Origin: Methylobacterium durans
GTDB taxonomy: Bacteria; Pseudomonadota; Alphaproteobacteria; Rhizobiales; Beijerinckiaceae
DNA length: 64,000 nucleotides
Reading direction: 5' to 3'
Assembly: GCF_003173715.1 (NCBI RefSeq)
Contig: NZ_CP029550.1
Coordinates: 2,837,501 to 2,901,500, forward strand
In this document: piece after piece, positions 37,286 to 44,182 of the stretch
Numbering within the stretch: the stretch's first letter is position 1
How the letters are laid out: the number at the start of each line of letters is the position of its first letter
Translations under genes and position numbers: made by a program
The notes under the pieces: model-generated
Database searches by the model: none
What the model was told of the DNA's origin: nothing
Seen by the model: the letters and a program-made list of their open reading frames with translations, nothing else

Positions 37286-38137
37286 ATGTCCGAGATCCGC
37301 TATCGCACCGTCGACGTCGACGGCTTCCGCATCGCGTATCGGGAGGCAGGCGCCCCGACTGCTCCCAAGCTGCTGCTGCTGCACGGCTTCCCGAGCGCGG
37401 GCCACATGTTCCGGGATCTCATTCCACTCTTGGCCGACCGCTTCCACCTCGTGGCGCCCGATCTACCGGGCTTCGGCCTTTCGGAGAGGCCGGCGCGGGA
37501 GCGGTTCACCTACAGCTTCGACGCCATCGCCTCGGTCATCGACCGCTTCACCGAAGTGATCGGCTTCGACCGGTTCGCGGTGTACGTCTTCGACTACGGG
37601 GCACCGACCGGCTTCCGGATCGCCGCGAAGCATCCGGAGCGGATCACCGGCATCATCTCGCAGAACGGCAACGCCTACGAGGAAGGGCTGAGCGAGGGGT
37701 GGAACCCCATCCGGGCCTACTGGCAGGATCCGTCGCAGCCCAACCGCGACGCTCTCCGCGACCTCCTGAAGCCGGAGTCGACGATCTGGCAGTATACGCA
37801 CGGCGTCGCCGATACGACTCAGGTCTCACCCGACGGTTACTCGCTCGACAACTACTACCTGGGCCGTCCCGGCGCCGACGAGGTGCAGCTCGACCTGTTC
37901 GGCGACTACAAGAGCAACGTCGCCCTCTACCCGGCTTTCCAAGAGTACTTCCGCAGCCACAGGCCGCGCCTCCTGGCGATCTGGGGCTGCAACGACCCGT
38001 TCTTTCTACCGGCAGGAGCCGAGGCGTACCGGCGCGACATCCCCGACGCGAAGGTGACCTTCTTGGACACCGGCCACTTCGCGCTCGAGACCCACGCCGC
38101 CGAGATCGCTTCGGCGATCCGCGACTTCCTCGCCTGA
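37286..38137 (+). CDS. Alpha/beta hydrolase with Asp nucleophile (epoxide hydrolase/haloalkane dehalogenase type)
   Basis: A 283-residue soluble hydrolase. The oxyanion motif is HGFP at 33-36. The nucleophile-elbow residue is Asp103 in VFDYGAPTG, not Ser, which places it with epoxide hydrolases and haloalkane or fluoroacetate dehalogenases. Acid Asp237 (GCNDPFF) and base His264 (DTGHFALE) complete the triad. The cap domain (about 135-215) decides substrate; true haloalkane dehalogenases have Trp after the nucleophile, where this one has Tyr104. So dehalogenase activity is possible but not shown. It begins a co-directional run of four enzymes that ends with a haloacid dehalogenase. Confidence 0.82.
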   Translation: MSEIRYRTVDVDGFRIAYREAGAPTAPKLLLLHGFPSAGHMFRDLIPLLADRFHLVAPDLPGFGLSERPARERFTYSFDAIASVIDRFTEVIGFDRFAVYVFDYGAPTGFRIAAKHPERITGIISQNGNAYEEGLSEGWNPIRAYWQDPSQPNRDALRDLLKPESTIWQYTHGVADTTQVSPDGYSLDNYYLGRPGADEVQLDLFGDYKSNVALYPAFQEYFRSHRPRLLAIWGCNDPFFLPAGAEAYRRDIPDAKVTFLDTGHFALETHAAEIASAIRDFLA

Positions 38138-38217
38138 GCCCGATGCCGGGACGCCGGGAAGCGTCCCGCTCCGCCCATCGTGCGCCCGAACGGCGCCCGC
38201 CAATCAGGGAGACTGCC

Positions 38218-39189
38218 ATGCGCGCCATCGTCTTGGACGGCTTCGGAGGCCTCGACGTCCTGACCTACAGAGACATCCCCGAACCTGAACCGTTGGCCGG
38301 GCACGTCGTCATCGAGATCAAAGCCTTCGGCATCAACCACGCCGAAGTGCACATGCGCCGAGGCGAATGGGCCGAGGCGGCGCCAGTCTCAGGCATCGAG
38401 TGCGTCGGTATCGTCAAGTCGTGTCCCGGCGGCGAATTTCCGGTCGGCGCTAAAGTGGCGGCGCTGATGGGCGGGCTCGGCCGCACCATCAATGGCAGCT
38501 ACGCCCAGTTCACCCAGGCGCCTATCGGCAACGTCGCTCTGATTGACGCCGATCTTCCCTGGGCCGAGCTCGCGGCCATCCCCGAGACGTATGCCACCGC
38601 CTGGACCTGCCTGTTCCGCAATCTCGAAATCCAGGAGGGGCAGCTTCTGCTGATCCGCGGAGCGACCTCGTCGTTCGGTCAGGCCGCTCTCAAGATGGCA
38701 GTAAACGCCGGCGTCCGCGTCATCGCCACCACGCGCAATCCAGAGCGGTTCGCCAAACTGGAGGCTCTAGGCGCCGAGCGTTGCGAGATCGAGCGGCCGA
38801 ACCTGTCGCAGCATATCCCAGAGGCGAAGCGGATCGACGCCATTCTGGACCTCGTCGGCAACAGCGTGGTTCTGGACTCACTGGCGATCCTGCGCCGTGG
38901 CGGCCGCTCGTGCCTTGCAGGCTGGCTGGGCGGCCTCGATCCAATCCAGGACTTCAACCCGCTGCTGCAGATGCCGAGCGGCGTCAATCTGACCTTCTTC
39001 GGCAGCTTCGTGTTCGGCACCCCCGGCTTTCCGCTCTCCGACGTCCCGCTCGGGCAGATCGCCCGTGACGCGGCTGTCGGCCGGCTCGACGTGAAGCCCG
39101 CCCGCGTCTTCGGCTTCGACGAGGTCCGCGAGGCGCATCGCATGATGGAAGCCAACGCGGCCGGCGGGAAGATGGTCGTCGTGCACTGA
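38218..39189 (+). CDS. Medium-chain reductase, zinc-free quinone oxidoreductase type
   Basis: A 323-residue NADPH-dependent oxidoreductase. It opens MRAIVLDGFGGLDVLTYRDI, with the GroES-like domain (INHAEVHMRRGEW, GIECVGIV) and the Rossmann domain (LLIRGATSSFGQAALKMAVN; the usual GAAGGVG is GATSSFG). The Cys and His ligands of zinc alcohol dehydrogenases are absent, so it belongs with quinone or enoyl reductases. The AGGGAGA before the ATG at 38218 fixes the start, 80 bases after the hydrolase. A role in reducing an alkenal, quinone or the hydrolase product is inference. Confidence 0.85.
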   Translation: MRAIVLDGFGGLDVLTYRDIPEPEPLAGHVVIEIKAFGINHAEVHMRRGEWAEAAPVSGIECVGIVKSCPGGEFPVGAKVAALMGGLGRTINGSYAQFTQAPIGNVALIDADLPWAELAAIPETYATAWTCLFRNLEIQEGQLLLIRGATSSFGQAALKMAVNAGVRVIATTRNPERFAKLEALGAERCEIERPNLSQHIPEAKRIDAILDLVGNSVVLDSLAILRRGGRSCLAGWLGGLDPIQDFNPLLQMPSGVNLTFFGSFVFGTPGFPLSDVPLGQIARDAAVGRLDVKPARVFGFDEVREAHRMMEANAAGGKMVVVH

Positions 39190-39215
39190 GCCCGATCTGA
39201 TCGGAGAAAATCGAG

Positions 39216-39986
39216 ATGACGAAGACAGTGGCCATCGTGACCGGGGCCAGCCAGGGCATCGGTCGAGCCACGGCCGTGCGCCTGGCCCGGGACTTCTCCG
39301 CGCTTGTGCTGGTGGCCCGCAACCGGGCCAAGCTCGAGGACACGGCCGCGGCCGTGAAGGCGGCCGGATCTGAGTTGCTCGTGATCGACGCCGATCTGGC
39401 CGAGCCGGCGGCGGCCGCGAACGTTGTCGAGCGGACGCTGTCCGCGTTCGGCCGCATCGACGCGCTGGTCAACATCGCCGGCGCGGTTCCCGGGGTGGAC
39501 GTCTTTCAGATGACGGACGAGCAGTGGCATGCGGGTCTGGAACTCAAGCTTCACGCAGCTCGGCGCCTCACCGTTCGGGCGTGGGATGCCCTTAGGGTGT
39601 CCCAGGGTGCGGTCGTGTTCATGTCGGGCAACGCGGCCGCGATTCCGCGGGCGGGCGCAGCAGCTGTGGGCGCGATCAATGCGTGCATAGAGGCCTTGGC
39701 TAAGGCGTTCGCGGAACGCGGCATCGTGGATGACGTGCAGGTCAACTGCGTGTCGCCCGGCGCGATCATGACCGACCGTCGCACGGCGATGCTTCAGAGA
39801 GCCGCTGAGGCCAAGCAGATTGACATCGAGGACGCAAAACAGGGCTTCCTGAGACAGGCCGGGATCGCCCGCTTCGGGACAGCGGAGGAGATCGCGGATG
39901 TGGTGGCGTTCGCCGTCTCCCCGGCGGCGCATTGGATGACGGGGACCGTGCTGCGGATGGACGGCGGAGAGGTCAGGTCGGTCTGA
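39216..39986 (+). CDS. SDR-family protein lacking the catalytic Tyr and Lys
   Basis: A 256-residue Rossmann protein. The nucleotide motif TGASQGIG (9-16), the NIAG motif (86-89) and Ser137 (FMSGNA) are in place. Where YxxxK is expected, 14 residues after the Ser, the sequence reads VGAIN: Tyr is Val151 and Lys is Asn155. Classical SDR chemistry needs both. It may bind NAD(P)H without catalysis, use another base, or be a regulatory relative. The PGAIMTDR segment and overall length are normal, with no frameshift. It follows the reductase by 26 bases, so it is in the same operon. Confidence 0.82.
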   Translation: MTKTVAIVTGASQGIGRATAVRLARDFSALVLVARNRAKLEDTAAAVKAAGSELLVIDADLAEPAAAANVVERTLSAFGRIDALVNIAGAVPGVDVFQMTDEQWHAGLELKLHAARRLTVRAWDALRVSQGAVVFMSGNAAAIPRAGAAAVGAINACIEALAKAFAERGIVDDVQVNCVSPGAIMTDRRTAMLQRAAEAKQIDIEDAKQGFLRQAGIARFGTAEEIADVVAFAVSPAAHWMTGTVLRMDGGEVRSV

Positions 39987-40015
39987 GTTCAGTTCCATCC
40001 GTCCAGGAGGCCTTG

Positions 40016-40693
40016 ATGCCCACGCCTGATATCCTGATCGGCGCCCGCGCCGTCGTCTTCGATGCCTACGGCACCTTGCTTGATGTCCACTCTGCCGTGC
40101 AGCGCCATGCCGGCTCGGTCGGGCCCGACGCGAAGCCGTTGTCGGACACTTGGCGTCAGAAGCAACTCGAGTATTCCTGGGTGCTCTCCCTGTGTGGCCG
40201 CTACACGGCATTCTGGACGTTGACGGAGCGGGCGCTCGATTACGCGTTGGCCCGTCACCCAAACGTGGACCCGTCCTTGAGGCCAGCACTTCTGGAAGCC
40301 TATCGACGACTGGATGCCTACCCGGAAGTGCCCGCGACCCTGGACGCACTTCGGACACAAGGGCTCAAGACCGCGATCCTGTCCAACGGCGACACGGCGA
40401 TGCTCGAGATGGCGGTCAGCAGCGCCGCGCTTCACGATCACCTCGACGCGGTTTTGTCGGTCGACCCGGCCGGGGTCTTCAAGACCAGTCCGCGCGCCTA
40501 CGACCTCGCGCTCGAGCGGCTTGGGGTCGATCGCCGGGAGATCGTGTTCGTGTCGTCAAATCGGTGGGATGTGGCTGGAGCGGCCGCCTACGGCTTCACG
40601 CCGGTGTGGGTGAATCGCACACGTCAGCCAGAGGAGTATCCCGACCTCGCGCCTGTGCAGGTGATCGACAGCCTCGGCGCTCTCCTCAGGTGA
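40016..40693 (+). CDS. Type II (L-2-)haloacid dehalogenase
   Basis: A 225-residue HAD-superfamily enzyme that turns L-2-haloacids into D-2-hydroxyacids. The nucleophile is Asp16 in VFDAYGTLLDV. The other family residues are visible: Arg in SDTWRQKQLEYSW, Ser/Asn in ILSNGD, Lys in FKTSPRAY and the SSNRWDVAGA block (Ser, Asn, Asp). The Trp-Arg-Lys-Gln-Leu-Glu-Tyr run separates dehalogenases from phosphatases. An AGGAGG site precedes the ATG at 40016, 29 bases after the SDR. It is the last gene of the run. Confidence 0.9.
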   Translation: MPTPDILIGARAVVFDAYGTLLDVHSAVQRHAGSVGPDAKPLSDTWRQKQLEYSWVLSLCGRYTAFWTLTERALDYALARHPNVDPSLRPALLEAYRRLDAYPEVPATLDALRTQGLKTAILSNGDTAMLEMAVSSAALHDHLDAVLSVDPAGVFKTSPRAYDLALERLGVDRREIVFVSSNRWDVAGAAAYGFTPVWVNRTRQPEEYPDLAPVQVIDSLGALLR

Positions 40694-41106
40694 CGTTGTG
40701 GCCGGAATGCGAGCACTCCGCAGCCTTGAGCTGATTGTGCGTTTCATATCCTTCCGCTGGGGCAAACCGTAGCGCTCCGGACGCCATCGTTGAGAAAATC
40801 GGGCTTTGTGATCCATCTGGAATGCAACGGTACGGCGCGTCTGCTTTGCGCATGAAGAGATTTCAAAGCAGACGAACGGCTTCCGGCCAAAATCATGCAC
40901 CGCGCGCAGCGCTTTTGTTTGTAAATACGGCCTGGACGCTACGAAGGTCGGGTCTGCGGCACAATCGCCCGTTCTCCCTGTGGCGGGGCAAACAGGAGGA
41001 GACTGCGCGCAGCGATGAGACACGCGGAATAATCCGCCCTCATCCGCGTCTGTGCTGCCGTCGCTGCGGCCGAGAGTGGCTTCAGCAGCGGCAGGAGACG
41101 AGAGAC
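40694..41106. other. Intergenic stretch
   Basis: About 410 bases. No supported gene. It should hold the terminator of the dehalogenase run and the promoter of the small exported protein at 41107; neither could be pinned down. Confidence 0.3.
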
Positions 41107-41364
41107 ATGTGTCAGGTCAGCCCTACGTGTTGCACACGCCTTGCCGCAGCAGCGATCTGCCTGAGCCTTGCGGCCATGCCGGGAGCCCGTGCGGAGGGCG
41201 ACGGCGACGGGTCGCTCCGCGCGGAATTGCAGAACCCCCGCCTGATCGAGCGGGGAGCCGGCCAACATCCCGACAACTTGGCCACCTCCAGCCTCTGGCA
41301 CGGTGACCGTGCCCACAAGCGCGCGAACACGCCCGCGTCGGCCTACGCGCGCTATCCGAGGTGA
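41107..41364 (+). CDS. Small exported protein with signal peptide
   Basis: An 85-residue product. The start MCQVSPTCCTRLAAAAICLS then LAAMPGARAEGD is a Sec signal peptide with cleavage predicted after ARA. The mature part is about 55 hydrophilic residues ending ANTPASAYARYPR. No cysteines or repeats remain. It lies upstream of the ECF sigma gene in the same direction and may belong to its regulon; that is inference. Confidence 0.55.
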   Translation: MCQVSPTCCTRLAAAAICLSLAAMPGARAEGDGDGSLRAELQNPRLIERGAGQHPDNLATSSLWHGDRAHKRANTPASAYARYPR

Positions 41365-41539
41365 CGAGAAGCTGAAGAACGAAGGGTTCAGGAGCGGACT
41401 GGTCCCAGGTGGACCGAAGAAAAGTCCGACCCGCCGGAATAATCCTGATGGCCCGGCGTCTGCCCTCCCGTGACGCTTGGGATGGGGCCGGATGGCACGA
41501 TCCGGGTGCGCGATGCGCGCACTCCGCAGGAGGCAGGCC

Positions 41540-42073
41540 GTGCAGCAGATGATGCTCCTCGTGGAGCCGTTGATTCCGGCGCTGAGACGCTACGCAGCAG
41601 CGCTCACGCGGGATCGGGCAGACGCCGACGACTTGGTGCAGGACACGCTGGAATTGGTGATTACCCGCTGGCATCAGCGCCGGACCGACGGCAGCGTGCG
41701 CTCGTGGCTCTTCACGATCCTGCACAATCTCGCGGTCAGCCGTATGCGTCAGCATCGGCGCCGCGGCGGAGCCCACCTGCCAATCGACGAGGCCCACGAG
41801 GCGGCGCTCGCGATGCCCGCTCCGCAGGAGGCGGCCCTCGGCTCCAGGGACCTCATGCGTGCCCTTGATGCGCTCACCGAGGAGCAGCGCGGTGTGCTGC
41901 TCCTCGTGACGGTCGAGGGGCTGTCCTACGCCGAGACGGCCGAGGTGCTGAGCGTGCCGATCGGCACCGTGATGTCGCGCCTGTCACGGGCGCGCGACAG
42001 GATGATCCAGCTGATGGACGACGAGGTCGATGCTGCTCGACTCCAGCGCCCGGCCCTGCGGAGGTTGAAATGA
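41540..42073 (+). CDS. ECF-type RNA polymerase sigma factor
   Basis: A 177-residue sigma-70 group 4 factor. Region 2 reads RRYAAALTRDRADADDLVQD and continues with the -10 contacting helix (SVRSWLFTILHNLAVSRMRQ). Region 4 reads LTEEQRGVLLLVTVEGLSYA then TAEVLSVPIGTVMSRLSRAR, the -35 helix-turn-helix. The GTG at 41540 is chosen because an AGGAGG lies 7 bases upstream. The stop overlaps the anti-sigma ATG (ATGA), a typical sigma/anti-sigma pair. Its target promoters were not identified. Confidence 0.9.
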   Translation: MQQMMLLVEPLIPALRRYAAALTRDRADADDLVQDTLELVITRWHQRRTDGSVRSWLFTILHNLAVSRMRQHRRRGGAHLPIDEAHEAALAMPAPQEAALGSRDLMRALDALTEEQRGVLLLVTVEGLSYAETAEVLSVPIGTVMSRLSRARDRMIQLMDDEVDAARLQRPALRRLK

Positions 42074-42843
42074 ACGCGCGTTCGATCACCGACGATGACC
42101 TCCAGGCGTTCGTCGACGGCCGCCTGGACCCCGACAGCCGAGCCCGCGTCGAGGCTTACCTGGCTGCCGATAGCGCGGCTCGAGCGCGCGTCGCTCGGCT
42201 GATGGCGCTTCGCGATGATCTGCGGGCCGCGTTCGCCCCGGTCGCGGCGGAGCCTGTGCCGCCGCAGCTGGACCTCGCTCGACTAATCGCGGCACGCCGT
42301 CGCCGACGGCTTCCGGCTTGGCAAGCGGGCGCGGCAGCTCTGCTGATTGCGCTGGGTGGCGTCAGCGGCTGGACGGCTCGCGGCTCCCTGTCGGACAAGC
42401 CGACTGGCATCTCCGCGCTCGCAGAGGAAGCAAGAGCGAACTACGCGGTCTACGCGCCGGATCAGGCCCGACCGATCGAACTCGCAGCCTCGGACCGAGA
42501 CGAGATCGCACGCTGGTTCTCGTCCCGCCTGAAGCGACCGGTTGGCGTGCCCGACCTCAGCGAGGCCGGCTACCACCTCCTCGGCGGTCGTCTCGTCGCG
42601 ACGCCGCACGGGCCCGCCGGCATGCTGATGTACGACGATGCCCGGGGTACCCGCATCGTCATGCTCGTGCGCTCGCTTGACGGTACGGGCGATGTGCCGA
42701 TGGTGGACCACATCTACGGCCCGATCGCGGGCTGTGCCTGGGCTCAGAAGGGGCTCGGCTACTCACTGGTGGCGGCCGCGAATCCCGAGGTGTTGCACCC
42801 GCTCGTCCGGGAGATCCGGCGACGGGCCGCCACCGAGGGGTGA
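42070..42843 (+). CDS. Membrane anti-sigma factor
   Basis: A 257-residue protein whose first 75 residues (SITDDDLQAFVDGRLDPDSR and LAADSAARARVARLMALRDD) form the cytoplasmic anti-sigma region typical of alphaproteobacterial ECF antagonists. One membrane helix follows (WQAGAAALLIALGGVSGWTA, about 78-98), then a periplasmic domain of about 155 residues (ISALAEEARANYAVYAPDQA, VDHIYGPIAGCAWAQKG). It has no HxxxCxxC, so it is not a ZAS-type redox anti-sigma. The ATGA overlap with the sigma gene supports function as its antagonist. Confidence 0.88.
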   Translation: MNARSITDDDLQAFVDGRLDPDSRARVEAYLAADSAARARVARLMALRDDLRAAFAPVAAEPVPPQLDLARLIAARRRRRLPAWQAGAAALLIALGGVSGWTARGSLSDKPTGISALAEEARANYAVYAPDQARPIELAASDRDEIARWFSSRLKRPVGVPDLSEAGYHLLGGRLVATPHGPAGMLMYDDARGTRIVMLVRSLDGTGDVPMVDHIYGPIAGCAWAQKGLGYSLVAAANPEVLHPLVREIRRRAATEG

Positions 42844-43025
42844 GCAGGACGCTGCCGGGAGGAGGCGTGGCCGCCTGTCCTCGGGATCCGCGTTCTGTCC
42901 CGGCCCAGCGGGTCGCGTCCTGAGAGATCCGCACGCCCGTCCGAACACGACGTCACCCTGCAACCTCCCGCCGGCCCTGCTCCGCGGGAGAGCAGCCTTC
43001 CTTTACCCGAGAACAAGGGACACCA

Positions 43026-43517
43026 ATGTCGGTCTTCGCTGGTTGGAACATCCAAGGCGGAGCGTTCCTGAGGCGCTGGGCGCCTCTGCCGCTCCGCCTG
43101 ATCGTCGGTTACGGCTTCATGGCGCATGGCGTCGCAAAGGCGACCCGCGGTCCGGATGCCTTTCCCGCCCTCCTGCATGCCATGGGCATACCGGAACCGT
43201 TCCTGATGGGATGGCTCACGATCCTCGTCGAGATCTTCGGCGGGCTGGCGGTGCTGCTCGGCAGCTTTATCCCGTTGGCCAGCGTTCCGATGGCCATCGT
43301 CCTGCTGGTCGCGATGTTCACTGTGCACCTGCCCTACGGGTTCAGCTCCATCAAGCTTCAGGCGATCACAGAGACCGGCGCGCGCTTCGGGCAGCCCGGC
43401 TACGAGACGGACCTGCTCTACCTCGCCTGCCTCGCGACCCTTGTCCTCGGAGGGTCGGGGCCTCTCTCGGTCGATGCGGTGATCAAGCGGCGTGCAAGCC
43501 TCGGGCGCAGGACGTGA
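43026..43517 (+). CDS. DoxX-family membrane protein
   Basis: A 163-residue four-helix membrane protein: LPLRLIVGYGFMAHGVAKAT (DoxX opening with the conserved FMxHGxxK), MGWLTILVEIFGGLAVLLG, VPMAIVLLVAMFTVHLPYG and LLYLACLATLVLGGSGPLS. DoxX proteins are linked to thiosulfate oxidation and to redox stress complexes. Following an ECF pair is a common arrangement, so it is likely a regulon member. Confidence 0.87.
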   Translation: MSVFAGWNIQGGAFLRRWAPLPLRLIVGYGFMAHGVAKATRGPDAFPALLHAMGIPEPFLMGWLTILVEIFGGLAVLLGSFIPLASVPMAIVLLVAMFTVHLPYGFSSIKLQAITETGARFGQPGYETDLLYLACLATLVLGGSGPLSVDAVIKRRASLGRRT

Positions 43518-43615
43518 GGCCGAAGGCGCCGCGTTTGTTCTGGAGCGCCTGAAATCGGGCAGTCTGTTGGATTGTTCGATCTGGCCGCTTGCTGCTTCCG
43601 AACCGTAGGCCTGAG

Positions 43616-43969
43616 ATGAAGGACGTCACCGCGCTGATCGTAGAACTCGTGCTGCTAGGCCTTCTCATCGCGGGCGTCGGCCCGGCAGAGGCGAATGGCC
43701 CGGTCGAGATAAGGGAAGTCGCGCTCGTCCAGCCTTCAGACTCGCACGCGCCGCAGAAGGCACTGGTCGACATCCAGAACACAGGATCCAATCCGGTCAG
43801 GGACGTAGCTTTCACCTGCACCTTCTCACATGACGGAGGCGTGGATCTTGAGACGAGAGAAGCCTCCATCGCTGAGATCACTCGCCATGCCACCGTTCGA
43901 ACTGAGGTAATCTACTACGGCTGGCCGAGGGCCCGTCGCGTGAGCTGCAAGCTGAACAGGCCACGCTAG
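43616..43969 (+). CDS. Exported hypothetical protein
   Basis: A 117-residue product. The start MKDVTALIVELVLLGLLIAG followed by VGPAEANG is a signal peptide, with cleavage near AEA. The mature part is a beta-rich domain (REVALVQPSDSHAPQKALVD, DVAFTCTFSHDGGVDLETRE, VIYYGWPRARRVSC) resembling an immunoglobulin-like fold. Two Cys (TFTCTF-type and SCKLN) could form a disulfide in the periplasm. The family is not recognised. Confidence 0.6.
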   Translation: MKDVTALIVELVLLGLLIAGVGPAEANGPVEIREVALVQPSDSHAPQKALVDIQNTGSNPVRDVAFTCTFSHDGGVDLETREASIAEITRHATVRTEVIYYGWPRARRVSCKLNRPR

Positions 43970-44182
43970 CAGGGTGACCTGCGTGGCTGTCGCTGCTTTG
44001 AGGCTCGGATCGGCCTCAACTGAAAAGCTGTGCCGATCGGCAGTAAAACCACCCTTTGGCTCTTGGCCGAAAAGCAGACCTTCCTCATTGCGCCCATCTC
44101 GGCCATTCAGCGACCTGCGGTGGCATCTCTAAAGCGGTCGTTCGCCGACTGGATGTTATGGATCGGCCCGCAGGGCCTTTGG

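Noticed and set aside
38679..40358. A 559-codon minus-strand frame across the reductase, SDR and dehalogenase genes
   Set aside because: It spans three recognised plus-strand genes and is Arg/Ser-rich without domains.
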